64,000 bases of DNA. Origin: Novosphingobium sp. GTDB taxonomy: Bacteria; Pseudomonadota; Alphaproteobacteria; Sphingomonadales; Sphingomonadaceae. The notes beneath the pieces were generated by a model. The model searched no databases. It saw only the letters and a list, made by a program, of their open reading frames with translations, and had not been told where the DNA came from. Each line of letters opens with the position of its first letter. The first letter of the stretch is position 1. Shown here in pieces: positions 52,595-61,001 of this stretch. Location: NCBI RefSeq assembly GCF_019748365.1, contig NZ_JAIEPN010000051.1:58192-122191 (forward strand), read 5' to 3'. Both the position numbers and the translations under genes were made by a program.

Positions 52595-54058
52595 TCAGGC
52601 CGGGCTTGGTGCCGACGACAGAAGCCCGGCGGCGCGGCGCAGCGCGGGGATGACCGGCCACGCGGCCAGCATCCAGCCGGCAGCGGCGCAGGCAAGCGGC
52701 AGGGCGAGCGCGACAAGCGGGGCGGAGCTGCCGAAGGCGCGGTCTGCGGCGAGGCCCGCAGCGAACGCTCCGAAGAGGGGGAAAAGGACGAGGCGAGCAG
52801 CCTCAGCAAGGGCGGGGCGATCGTGGCGCTGGAGGGCCGCGAGCGCCATGGCGGCGGCGGCGACTACGGCCACGCCAGTCGCGACGAGCGCGGCGCCGAT
52901 CGCGCCATAGGGAGCGGCGAGTATGGTGAGGGCGGCGGTAGCGAGGGCAGCGGCGGTCTGCACAGCAAGCACCCTGCCTTGCCGGTCTGTGACGATGAGT
53001 TCCGCCGTGGCGACGGCGGTGACCAGCGCGGCCATGCGCGCCACGCAGAACACCGCGACGACCGGGGCGGCGGCAGCCCAGGCGGGACCAAGCGCAAGCG
53101 GGACCACGCGGCGCGCAAAGAGCGCCAGCAGCGCGAGCGCGGGCCAGCCGAGGGCTGCGAACAGGGCTGCGAGGCGAGGCCATGCGCCGGGGCGGCCCTC
53201 GCCCTCGCCCCGCGCGCGATCAGCGGCAAGGGTGGTGAGCGCGAGCATGCCGGCGGGCTGGACGAACATGTCTGCCAGCGCGGTGACCATGCGATTGGCG
53301 GCGCGGTAGAGCCCGGAGGCGGCGGGGGACAGGACCACGCCGAGAATGAGATCGCCGCTGTAATTGGCGAGGAACGTGACGAAGACCGAACCGAACCGGC
53401 TGGCCGACCAGCGCAGCACGTCTGCCACCAGCGCGCGCGGCGGGGCGGCCAGCGCCAGCGGCGGCCCCAGTGCGCCGAGCGCGAGGGCCATGAGCAGGGT
53501 GCGCGCGTAGATCTGGAGGACGAGTGCCCAGAGGCCCCAGCCGGCGGCGAGCAAGGCGATTGCGGCGAGACCCGCGCCGACTTCGGCCAGCACGGTGATC
53601 GCGTAGTAGCGCCGGACGGCCCCGCCGCGCAGCATCAGCGATTCCGCAAAGGCCGCGAGCGCGCCGAGGAGGACCGAAGGCGCGAGCGCGAGAATCACCG
53701 GCGCAACCCCGCCGCCCTTGAACACGAAGGGCGCGGCGAGGCCGAGGAGGACGAGCAGCGCGATCCAGCCCAGCGCGACCAGCACCGTCGCGGCGAGGCA
53801 GGCGCCTGCGCCCTGCGGCTGATCGGCATCGTGCGGAAGCTTGAGCAGATACTCGAACGGGCCGGTGTAGAGCATGGTCCGCGCCAGCATGGCCAGCGCC
53901 CCTGCAATGGCGAAGACGCCGAAATCGGCGGGCGCGAGGTGGCGCGTGGCGACCAGCGTGACTGCGACCATCGCAAATTGCCCGCTGACGCGCGCGGCCA
54001 TGGCGATCATGGCGGTGCCGCCCCCGGCGCGGGCAAAGCGGGCAAGGCGCGCCTTCAT
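52595..54058 (-). CDS. oligosaccharide flippase / Wzx-like polysaccharide transporter
   Basis: 487 aa with about 12-14 membrane helices; N-terminal GGGTAMIAMAARVSGQFAMVAVTLVATRHLAPADFGVFAIAG (in part) and ANYSGDLILGVVLSPAASGLYRAANRM are typical of the MATE-related Wzx family. Probably flips undecaprenyl-linked repeat units. Start overlaps the GT4 stop behind it (ATGA). Confidence 0.9.
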   Translation of the reverse strand: MKARLARFARAGGGTAMIAMAARVSGQFAMVAVTLVATRHLAPADFGVFAIAGALAMLARTMLYTGPFEYLLKLPHDADQPQGAGACLAATVLVALGWIALLVLLGLAAPFVFKGGGVAPVILALAPSVLLGALAAFAESLMLRGGAVRRYYAITVLAEVGAGLAAIALLAAGWGLWALVLQIYARTLLMALALGALGPPLALAAPPRALVADVLRWSASRFGSVFVTFLANYSGDLILGVVLSPAASGLYRAANRMVTALADMFVQPAGMLALTTLAADRARGEGEGRPGAWPRLAALFAALGWPALALLALFARRVVPLALGPAWAAAAPVVAVFCVARMAALVTAVATAELIVTDRQGRVLAVQTAAALATAALTILAAPYGAIGAALVATGVAVVAAAAMALAALQRHDRPALAEAARLVLFPLFGAFAAGLAADRAFGSSAPLVALALPLACAAAGWMLAAWPVIPALRRAAGLLSSAPSPA

Positions 54059-55128
54059 GCTTTCTGCGCCAGTTCGCGCAGCGCGGTGAGCAGATCGCGC
54101 CCGGCGCGGGCCCAGGTGTAGCGCGCGGCGCGGGCATGACCGGCGGCAATGAATGCACTGCGCGGCAGATCGGAGAGCGCCGCGCGCCAGGCAGCGGGGT
54201 CATCGGGATCGGCGTAGAGCGCGGCATCGCCGCAAATTTCCGGCACAGCGCCGCAAGGGGCCGCGATGACCGGGCAGCCGCAGAGCATGGCTTCCACCGG
54301 CGGCAGGCCGAAGCCTTCGGTGCGCGAGGGGAACAGCAGCGCCTCCGCCCCTTCATAGAGCGCGCGCAGCACGGCATCGTCGCAAGGCCCGGCGAACAGG
54401 GCATCGGGCGGCGGGGTGAGCCCGGCGGCTTCCAGCGCAGCGCGCGGCGGGCCGACGACGACGAGACGCAAGGGGGCCAGTGCGCCGCCGGCAAAGGCGC
54501 TGAAGACGACGGCATTGTTCTTGTAGGCCTTGGGACTGCCGAACATCAGCGCATAGCTGCGCGGCGCAAGGCCGAGGCGGGCAAGTGCGGCGGGATCCGC
54601 CCGCGCCTCGAGAATATGGTCGGCGCCGTTGTGGAGCACTTTAGCCTCCACCCGGCCGGTGACGCCGCCGCGCGCGAGCTCGCCTGCCGAGAAGGCCGAG
54701 ACCGTGAGCACCCGCGCGCTGGAGCGGGCCATGAGCGGGGTGAGCAGGCGATACCCCATGCGCTGGCGCCAGGGATAGGAACTGTCCGCCCGGAGGAACT
54801 GCGCATCGTGCAGCATGGTGAGCTTGGGGCGATGCGCGACGGGGGCGAGATTGGCGAGATTGACCAGCAGACCGCCCGCCGCAAGCTTGGGCAGGCGCAG
54901 TTGCTCCCACGGCTGCGAAGCGGGGCGATCATCCTCGATCAGCTGGATGGCGGCGAGCGGCGGCCCATCGGCGCAGCCCTTGGGCACGATCAACGCACAA
55001 GGGGGATCATCGGGCGCGGGCGCGCTCGCGAGGAGATCATCGACTTCGCAAATCAGCCGCGCGGCGACACGGTGGACTCCGTTGAGCCCGCCGGCGCGGA
55101 ATTTTCCGTTGAAGACGACGCGGCGCAT
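54055..55128 (-). CDS. glycosyltransferase family 4
   Basis: 357 aa. VVFNGKFRAGGLNGVHRVAARLI (acceptor loop), LMFGSPKAYKNNAVVFSAFAGG, and FPSRTEGFGLPPVEAMLCGCPVIA (EX7E motif). Starts just past the GT2 gene's stop; ATG 55128 chosen because the longer frame reads through the GT2 3' end in another frame. Confidence 0.9.
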   Translation of the reverse strand: MRRVVFNGKFRAGGLNGVHRVAARLICEVDDLLASAPAPDDPPCALIVPKGCADGPPLAAIQLIEDDRPASQPWEQLRLPKLAAGGLLVNLANLAPVAHRPKLTMLHDAQFLRADSSYPWRQRMGYRLLTPLMARSSARVLTVSAFSAGELARGGVTGRVEAKVLHNGADHILEARADPAALARLGLAPRSYALMFGSPKAYKNNAVVFSAFAGGALAPLRLVVVGPPRAALEAAGLTPPPDALFAGPCDDAVLRALYEGAEALLFPSRTEGFGLPPVEAMLCGCPVIAAPCGAVPEICGDAALYADPDDPAAWRAALSDLPRSAFIAAGHARAARYTWARAGRDLLTALRELAQKA

Positions 55129-55135
55129 GCGGGGG

Positions 55136-56005
55136 CTACATCCGCTCGATCTTGCGCGGATCGATCCGCCCGAGCGCAAGATCGGCCAGCGCGCGCAAGT
55201 TTCCAGCGAGGCGACCGGCGCGATCGATATGCGGTTCGGGGAAGGGCGTGCGCAGCAGATTGGCGGCGAAGTTCTGCCAGAACAGACGCTTGGCGAGCCA
55301 GCGCGGGATCGTGCCCTTGCGCAGCAGGTAGACGAGATTGGCGACCTGCGAATAGCCAAGTCGCCGCCCCGACGTGCGACCGCCGCGCACGCCGAGATGA
55401 ACGCCGGTGACCCGGCCGCTGGAGATCAGCCGCCCGCGCCGGGCAAGCTGCATGGTGAGATCGATATCCTCCTGCCAGCCATAGAGGGGCAGCGCCTCAT
55501 CAAAGCGCAGGCCGCGCATCAGCGACATGCGCAGCGCCATGTTGCACCCATAGAGCGCTTCGCGCGGGATAATGGCAGGATCGAGCGCCGAGGCATCGAG
55601 CGCGATCAGATCGAGCGCCTGCTGCGCGGTGAAGCCGCCGTGGCGCACCCCATCCGCGACAAGATTGCCGGTGATCCCGGCTATCCCCGGATCGGAGGCA
55701 AACAGCGCCTCGATCGCGGCGCAGTAATCCGGGGCCATGACGAAATCATCATCGAGAAAGAGGACCACATCCGCCCGCCCTTCGAGCAGATCGAGCGCGC
55801 GGTTACGCTGGCGACACAGGCCCTTTGGCGAGAGCGCGAGCTCCGGCCGGACGGCGCTTTCGCCCGCAGTGCCGAAATCCTCCTGCGAGGGCGCGACGAT
55901 CAGCACGCCATCGGGCTGCCGCGTCTGCCGCGCGATCAAGTCGACCGTTTCACGCAGGAGCGCGGGCCGGCCGACCGTGGCAATGACGATATGGATACGC
56001 AGCAT
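55136..56005 (-). CDS. glycosyltransferase family 2
   Basis: 289 aa GT-A enzyme. IVIATVGRPALLRETVDLIARQTRQP (in part), metal-binding DDD in VVLFLDDDFVMAPDYC, and YGWQEDIDLTMQLARRG (catalytic ED motif). Adds a sugar to the lipid-linked repeat unit. GGAGGGC precedes ATG 56005. Confidence 0.9.
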   Translation of the reverse strand: MLRIHIVIATVGRPALLRETVDLIARQTRQPDGVLIVAPSQEDFGTAGESAVRPELALSPKGLCRQRNRALDLLEGRADVVLFLDDDFVMAPDYCAAIEALFASDPGIAGITGNLVADGVRHGGFTAQQALDLIALDASALDPAIIPREALYGCNMALRMSLMRGLRFDEALPLYGWQEDIDLTMQLARRGRLISSGRVTGVHLGVRGGRTSGRRLGYSQVANLVYLLRKGTIPRWLAKRLFWQNFAANLLRTPFPEPHIDRAGRLAGNLRALADLALGRIDPRKIERM

Positions 56006-56183
56006 GTGCCGCCTGCCCTCCGAGCCTTGCACCACTCCCCTGCAAGTGGCCGGACCGGTCTAGCTGGCGCGCCGCCCCTCGCCCACGAAGGTTGTCTCCG
56101 AACCCGACCCGTTAGCGGGCGCGGATGCGGCGGGTGAGGTGGTAGAACGGCGCCATTCCATCAGCAGAGCACCGGGCGCGCGC

Positions 56184-57506
56184 ATGAACCAGCCGACCAC
56201 CAGCCTTCCCGAAATCGTCATCAACGGCCGCTTCCTGATGCAGCCGGTGACCGGCGTGCAGCGCGTGGCGCGCGAGCTTACCCGCGCGCTCGACCGGCTG
56301 GTGGCAGAGGAAGGCCTCGCCGTCAGGCTGCGGCTGGTGTGCGAACCGGCGGCAGAGCTCGACGATCTGGCGCTGCGCGTGACCGCGGTGGAGCGCGCGG
56401 CGAGCCGGTGGGCCGGGCGGCTGGGCTGGCGTCTGGGCGGGCATGCCTGGGAGCAGCTGGTGCTGCCGCGCCACGTGCGCGGGGCACACCTGCTGTGCCT
56501 TGGCAATACCGCGCCGTTTGCAGCGCTGCATGCCCGGCAGGGGGTGACGGTGATGATCCACGACCTGTCCTATCGGCAGTTCCCCGGCGCCTACCGGCTG
56601 CATTACCGGCTGGGGCACCGCTTCATGCTGCCTTCGCTGCTGCGCCGGGCCGGGACGATCCTCACCGTTTCGGAGCGGGAGAAGGCCATGCTGGCAGCGC
56701 TGCGGCCCGACGCGCGCGGGCGCATCCGCGTGGCGCAGAACGGCGGCTGGGGCGGTGCAGCCCCAGCGGCGCAGCGCCTGCTGACGAGCGGCGAGGCGGT
56801 GGAGCCGGGCTACATGTTGTTCGTCGGCTCGCTTTCGCGGCGGAAGAACATCCATGGCGTGCTGGAAGTGGCCGTGCGGCTGGCGCGCGAGTCTGGACTG
56901 CGCACCCTGATTGTGGGCGGAGGCAGCGAAATCCTCTCGCCGATCACGGGGGACGTTCCGGCAGACGTGGCCCATCTGGTGCGCTTCACCGGGCCGGTGA
57001 CCGAACTTGATGCGCTCGGCCAGCTCTATCGCGGCGCCGGATGCCTGCTGTTCCCCTCGTTCTATGAAGCGAGCCCGCTGCCGCCGATCGAGGCGATGCA
57101 TTTCGGCTGCCCGGTGGTCGTCTCCGCGATCCCGGCGATGACCGAACGCTGCGGCACGGCGGCGGTCTACTGCGATCCGTGCGATGTGGACGATATGGTG
57201 GCGGCGGTGCGGCGCGTGCTGGCCGATCCGGCGCCGTTTGCCGCTAAGGGCCGCATCCACGCCGCGCACTGGACCTGGCGCGATCAGGCCATCCGCGTGC
57301 TGGAAGCGGTGCTCGGCAATGCGGCCACGCAGCTGCAACAAAACGCCCGCCGGAACGCTGCTGGCGATTCGGCGGGCGAGGTTGCGGGAAACGAAGGCTT
57401 CATACTGGCGGAGGCAGCTCAGCAGGCTCCCTGGCCGCGCAGCACCGAAGGCACTGTGAGCACGAGGATGGCAAGGTTGAGCGCCAGCGAGCGCGAGCGG
57501 GCGTAA
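56184..57506 (+). CDS. glycosyltransferase family 4 with extended tail
   Basis: 440 aa. VINGRFLMQPVTGVQRVARELTRAL, LFVGSLSRRKNIHGVLEVAVRLARE and FPSFYEASPLPPIEAMHFGCPVVV (EX7E). The normal GT4 end is near AIRVLEAVLGNA; the remaining 60 residues are encoded across the terminator and 3' end of the convergent sugar-transferase gene and look unrelated to the family. Divergent from the GT2 gene across about 180 bp. Confidence 0.88.
   Translation: MNQPTTSLPEIVINGRFLMQPVTGVQRVARELTRALDRLVAEEGLAVRLRLVCEPAAELDDLALRVTAVERAASRWAGRLGWRLGGHAWEQLVLPRHVRGAHLLCLGNTAPFAALHARQGVTVMIHDLSYRQFPGAYRLHYRLGHRFMLPSLLRRAGTILTVSEREKAMLAALRPDARGRIRVAQNGGWGGAAPAAQRLLTSGEAVEPGYMLFVGSLSRRKNIHGVLEVAVRLARESGLRTLIVGGGSEILSPITGDVPADVAHLVRFTGPVTELDALGQLYRGAGCLLFPSFYEASPLPPIEAMHFGCPVVVSAIPAMTERCGTAAVYCDPCDVDDMVAAVRRVLADPAPFAAKGRIHAAHWTWRDQAIRVLEAVLGNAATQLQQNARRNAAGDSAGEVAGNEGFILAEAAQQAPWPRSTEGTVSTRMARLSASERERA
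57339..57378 (-). terminator. terminator of sugar transferase gene
   Basis: 9-bp stem CGCCCGCCG/CGGCGGGCG with a 17-nt loop; on the minus strand followed by TTTTGTT. Lies 40 bp past the sugar-transferase stop, inside the GT4 coding tail on the other strand. Confidence 0.75.
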
Positions 57507-58192
57507 GCCAGATCGAAGGCAACACGGCGCCGATAGCTCGTCTGGTCCTGCCGCTTGACCTGCCATAGCCCGGTAATGCCGGGTTTGAGGCTGCAATAGA
57601 CCGGGAAGTGGCGGCCATAGCGCACCGCCTCTGCCGCCGTGATCGGGCGGGGTCCGACAAGGCTCATTTCCCCGCGCAGGACATTGATGAGCTGCGGCAG
57701 CTCATCAAGGCAGCTGCGGCGCAGGAAGCGGCCGACAGGCGTGATGCGCGGATCGATGCGCAGCTTTTGCGTTTGGGCCCATTCGGCTCGTGCTTGCGGA
57801 TCGGTTTCCAGCAGGCGGGCGAGGCGCGCATCGGCATCGATCGTCATCGAGCGGAACTTGAGGCAATGGAACGGGCGGCCGCCCCGCCCCAGCCGCTTGT
57901 GCGCGAACAGCAGCGGGCCGGGATCGAGCAGCTTGATCGCCAGCGCCACGGCCAGCAGCACCGGCACCAGCAAAGTGAGCGCGGTGCCCGCCACGACAAC
58001 ATCGAACAGGCGGATCATGGCGGCATGGCGCCCGGAGGGGACCCCAGTGCGCGGAGGCAGCCGCGGCTGCGCCGGTAGCGGCACTGCGGTGAGCACGCGA
58101 GGGGGTGGAACGGGGCGTGACGCAGGTGCGAACGCGATTGCGGCAGGTTCGGATGCCCAGCGTTCGGCCTGGGCAGGCAAGAGGCTGTTCAC
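57419..58192 (-). CDS. undecaprenyl-phosphate sugar-1-phosphate transferase (WbaP/ExoY type)
   Basis: 257 aa. One membrane helix (LFDVVVAGTALTLLVPVLLAVALAIKLL in part), then the catalytic domain: KRLGRGGRPFHCLKFRSM, SCLDELPQLINVLRGEMSLVGPRP and KPGITGLWQVKRQ. Starts assembly of the exopolysaccharide repeat unit by loading the first sugar phosphate onto undecaprenyl phosphate. The start is GTG 58192; the first 55 residues are cytoplasmic and Pro-rich. Confidence 0.93.
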   Translation of the reverse strand: MNSLLPAQAERWASEPAAIAFAPASRPVPPPRVLTAVPLPAQPRLPPRTGVPSGRHAAMIRLFDVVVAGTALTLLVPVLLAVALAIKLLDPGPLLFAHKRLGRGGRPFHCLKFRSMTIDADARLARLLETDPQARAEWAQTQKLRIDPRITPVGRFLRRSCLDELPQLINVLRGEMSLVGPRPITAAEAVRYGRHFPVYCSLKPGITGLWQVKRQDQTSYRRRVAFDLAYARSRSLALNLAILVLTVPSVLRGQGAC

Positions 58193-58333
58193 TGCTCAGG
58201 TCTCCATCGAGGCCCGCACGCCGAAAAGGGGCGGCAGTGACGTCATGATGCAGTGCAGCGGGGAGCCGGTCAGGCGAGGATGCCCCCGGGACGGTTGGAA
58301 TACGATGCTGCGAAGTGGTTGACGCGCAGGCTC

Positions 58334-58639
58334 TCAGACGAGGAGGCTGGCGCCCCACAGTATCGCCACCCAGAGCATGAACGAGCTCGCAAGAGGGAAG
58401 GCGAGGCGGAACCAGCCGGGATAGAGTTGCTCCGCGTCGGCCTCTGGCGTGAGGGTCAACTGCGCCAGTTCGGCCTGCAGCTGATGCACCGGCGAAGGCG
58501 CCGGAATCGCCAGTTCATCGGCAAGTCGGGCCACCGACGCCGATGCTGCGGCACTCTGGAGCGCCCGCGGCGCAGCTGCGGACGGCGCAACCGGAGGGGC
58601 AGAAACAGGGCTATCGGGGCGCAGCTTGGCAGCGGGCAT
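58334..58639 (-). CDS. small single-pass membrane protein, unknown
   Basis: 101 aa. N-terminal Ala/Pro/Ser-rich half, then an acidic segment (LAQLTLTPEADAEQLYPGWFRL) and a C-terminal membrane helix (FPLASSFMLWVAILWGASLLV). No family recognised. Positioned behind the sugar transferase promoter region, possibly an accessory protein of the export machine. Confidence 0.6.
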   Translation of the reverse strand: MPAAKLRPDSPVSAPPVAPSAAAPRALQSAAASASVARLADELAIPAPSPVHQLQAELAQLTLTPEADAEQLYPGWFRLAFPLASSFMLWVAILWGASLLV

Positions 58640-58773
58640 GAAGTTCCTCCACCCCCCGGTCTAGCGCCGCGGGGTGAAGTGAAGCTTACACGAATCTATG
58701 TATTTTTGCTTAAGTATATGCAGCGCAACGAAAAATCCATTGCACTGCACAATCACCTCCATCTCGGAGCAGT

Positions 58774-59580
58774 CTATGCGCGGTCGGCCTGGGCGAGCGG
58801 TTCGCCATCGACCGGGTAGCCGGCATCCGAGGGAATCACGAGCCAGCGTGTCCCATCGCGCAGTTCGATCCGCGGAGTGACCGTGACGATAGGCGTGGCC
58901 TGCGCATGCTCCCGAGCAGCCGCGAAATGGCTGAACTGCGCCAGCCGTTCGAGATTGCGGCGGGTGGGGAAGATGATCTTGATCGCCTTCTCATCGGCCA
59001 GACGCAGCGCCTCCGCCGCGCTGGCCCAGAAGAGGTGGCGATTCTCGGTGGTATCGGCGGTGACTTCGACCGCGCCGGTGCCGAGGTCCGCAAGATAGAA
59101 ACGCGTATCGAACACGCGCATGTTGCGGTGCCGTGGCCACCAGCGTGCGAAGGGCACCAGCGCGTCGAAATCGAGCTCCCACGCGAAGGCTTCGAGCACA
59201 TCGGCAAGGCGGCCGGTATCGAGCAGCAGGCGGCGGGCGGCAGCGGCCCGATCGGCATCGATGGCGCCGATGAGGCCGACCACGAGGCCGGTTTCCTCGA
59301 GCGTTTCGCGCACCGCAGTGATGCGTCCAGCCGCGTCCGCGGGATCGAGCGCAAGGCCGGTGCGGGCCATGAAGGCTTCAGCAAGTTCATGATCGGCCGG
59401 ATCGACCTTGCCGCCGGGGAACACGGTCGCCCCGCCGGCAAAGGCAAGGCTGCCCGAGCGTTCGACCATCAGGATATGGGCCGGACCGCCGGCGGGATCA
59501 TGGCGGAACACCACAAGGGTCGCAGCAGGGGTAGCGGGGGCAGCGTCCGCGTGTTCGCCCATATCATCGAGTTCGTCCAT
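58774..59580 (-). CDS. NUDIX hydrolase (NUDT19-like)
   Basis: 268 aa. N-terminal strand ATLVVFRHDPAGGPAHILMVERSGSLAFAGGATVFPGGKVDP (in part) and the Nudix box in VRETLEETGLVVG, separated by an insertion from GGK as in the NUDT19/peroxisomal CoA-diphosphatase group. May hydrolyse CoA-type diphosphates (inference). ATG 59580. Confidence 0.9.
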   Translation of the reverse strand: MDELDDMGEHADAAPATPAATLVVFRHDPAGGPAHILMVERSGSLAFAGGATVFPGGKVDPADHELAEAFMARTGLALDPADAAGRITAVRETLEETGLVVGLIGAIDADRAAAARRLLLDTGRLADVLEAFAWELDFDALVPFARWWPRHRNMRVFDTRFYLADLGTGAVEVTADTTENRHLFWASAAEALRLADEKAIKIIFPTRRNLERLAQFSHFAAAREHAQATPIVTVTPRIELRDGTRWLVIPSDAGYPVDGEPLAQADRA

Positions 59581-59745
59581 GCAGCGACAATGCTACAGGG
59601 TGCCGGGCCTTGCCAAGCTCTGCGGCGCCGGTTTGCCGCGTTCTCCCCCAAAGTGAGAGGGCCTGTCGGCAGACTTTACAGATTGGCTGCCGCGCAAAGG
59701 CTCGTCCGCAGCGGATCACTTGGCTTTTTGGGGTGTTTGTGAATT

Positions 59746-59761
59746 TGGCACGCCCCATGCA
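59746..59761 (+). promoter_or_regulatory. sigma-54 (-24/-12) promoter candidate
   Basis: TGGCACGCCCCATGCA fits the RpoN consensus TGGCAC-N5-TTGCA with one mismatch and keeps the GG-N10-GC spacing. No protein gene follows on this strand; two strong hairpins and a terminator do. Confidence 0.5.
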
Positions 59762-59771
59762 TAGTCTTCCG

Positions 59772-59977
59772 TGTCCTGAGAGTGTCTTCCCAGAGGCGGA
59801 ACCGTTCCCCCCGGTCTCCCGGTTCCGCCTCTCCAGGCCCCACCGCCTGACAAGCCCCGCGCGCGGATCCACCCCCCACCCGCGCGCGGGGCCGGACGGC
59901 CCTCCCCCCGCCCCACACACGGTTCCTGAAACGCAAAACGCGGCCCCGCTTGTGGCGGAGCCGCGCTCTGTTTTGCG
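59772..59977 (+). ncRNA. possible structured small RNA
   Basis: Downstream of the sigma-54 site: hairpin 1 with 13 perfect bp (59792-59804 with 59820-59832, loop 15 nt), hairpin 2 with 13 perfect bp (59854-59866 with 59880-59892, loop 13 nt, both loops C-rich), then a strong terminator. No coding frame is convincing. Existence as a transcript is inference. Confidence 0.45.
59931..59977. terminator. bidirectional terminator of grxD and the putative RNA
   Basis: CGCAAAACGCGGC...GCCGCG...GTTTTGCG forms a long GC stem closed by complementary A- and T-rich ends, placed directly after the grxD stop. Confidence 0.75.
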
Positions 59978-59992
59978 ATAAATGTGGAAGGA

Positions 59993-60316
59993 TCAGGCCT
60001 GCACGACGTTGGCATCGACCATGAGCTGGTGGAGTTCACCGGCCTGATACATTTCCATCATGATGTCCGAACCGCCGACGAATTCGCCCTTCACATAGAG
60101 CTGCGGGATCGTCGGCCAATCGGAGAAGGACTTGATTCCCTGACGGATTTCCATGTCCTGCAGCACATCGACCGAGGCATATTCGACGCCGAGGTGATCA
60201 AGGATGGCAACCGCCTTGCTCGAGAAGCCGCACTGCGGGAACAGCGGCGTACCCTTCATGAACAGGACGACGTCGTTGGAGCCGACGATTTCTGCGATGC
60301 GTTGGTTGGTGGACAT
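59993..60316 (-). CDS. grxD: Grx4-family monothiol glutaredoxin
   Basis: 107 aa. CGFS active site (Cys29) in [18 protein letters not shown], plus [20 protein letters not shown] glutathione site. Carries or delivers [2Fe-2S] clusters and pairs with BolA, encoded directly upstream in the same operon. Confidence 0.97.
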   Translation of the reverse strand: MSTNQRIAEIVGSNDVVLFMKGTPLFPQCGFSSKAVAILDHLGVEYASVDVLQDMEIRQGIKSFSDWPTIPQLYVKGEFVGGSDIMMEMYQAGELHQLMVDANVVQA

Positions 60317-60352
60317 GGGGCTTTTCCGGGCTTTCGTGGCTTTGCGTGAAGT

Positions 60353-60586
60353 TCAGGTGGGGACGGCGGTGGTCACTTGCAAGGCATGGAGCACCCCGCC
60401 CATGCGCTCACCCAGCGCGCCATAAACCGCCTTGTGCCGCGCAACGCGGCTGAGGCCGGCAAACGACGGCGCAACGACATGGGCGGCGTAGTGATCGCCA
60501 TCGCCGGCGAGATCGGTGATCGTCACTTCTGCATCGGGAATCGCGGCGCGGATCAGCGCCTCGATCTCGGCGGCCGGCATCGGCAT
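60353..60586 (-). CDS. bolA: BolA-family protein
   Basis: 77 aa class II KH-like fold: IEALIRAAIPDAEVTITDLAGDGDHYAAHVVAPSFAGLSRVARHKAVYGALGE (in part), with the conserved His in RHKAVY that ligates the shared Fe-S cluster with Grx4. Overlaps the DUF1476 stop by one base. Confidence 0.95.
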   Translation of the reverse strand: MPMPAAEIEALIRAAIPDAEVTITDLAGDGDHYAAHVVAPSFAGLSRVARHKAVYGALGERMGGVLHALQVTTAVPT

Positions 60587-60909
60587 CAGGCGTCGCCCAC
60601 GATCTGGCGGCGCGCTTCGATGGCCTGTTCGGCGAGCGCGGCGCGGATTTCGGATTCGTCGATGTCGACCTTGGCCATGGTGAGATCTCCGAGCAGCTTG
60701 CGCACGACGTCCTCGTCACCGGCTTCCTCGAATTCGGCCTGCACGACGGCGCGGGCATAGGCTTCGGTTTCGGCCGCATCGAGACCCATGCGCTGCGCCG
60801 CCCAGTGGCCAAGCAGCTTGTTGCGGCGGGCCTGGATGCGGAACAGGGTGTCTTCATCGTGCGCGAACTTGGCTTCCTCGGCGCGTTCACGGTCCTGGAA
60901 CGAGGTCAT
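60586..60909 (-). CDS. DUF1476 protein (F1-ATPase zeta-subunit family)
   Basis: 107 aa, helical. FQDRERAEEAKFAHDEDTLFRIQARRNKLLGHWAA is the N-terminal inhibitory segment of the alphaproteobacterial zeta subunit that blocks reverse rotation of F1. First gene of the DUF1476-bolA-grxD group conserved in alphaproteobacteria. Confidence 0.93.
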   Translation of the reverse strand: MTSFQDRERAEEAKFAHDEDTLFRIQARRNKLLGHWAAQRMGLDAAETEAYARAVVQAEFEEAGDEDVVRKLLGDLTMAKVDIDESEIRAALAEQAIEARRQIVGDA

Positions 60910-61001
60910 GTCTGGTCTTTCCTGTGGCTTACGCCTGCCTTGGCAGCAGGCCGCTTCACTCCCGAGCGATAGTGGCGCGCGCGCATGGCTGCAAGAGCGC
61001 T

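Noticed and set aside
52403..54121. 572-codon open frame on the plus strand, Glu/Gly-rich
   Set aside because: Antisense to the Wzx gene; low-complexity shadow.
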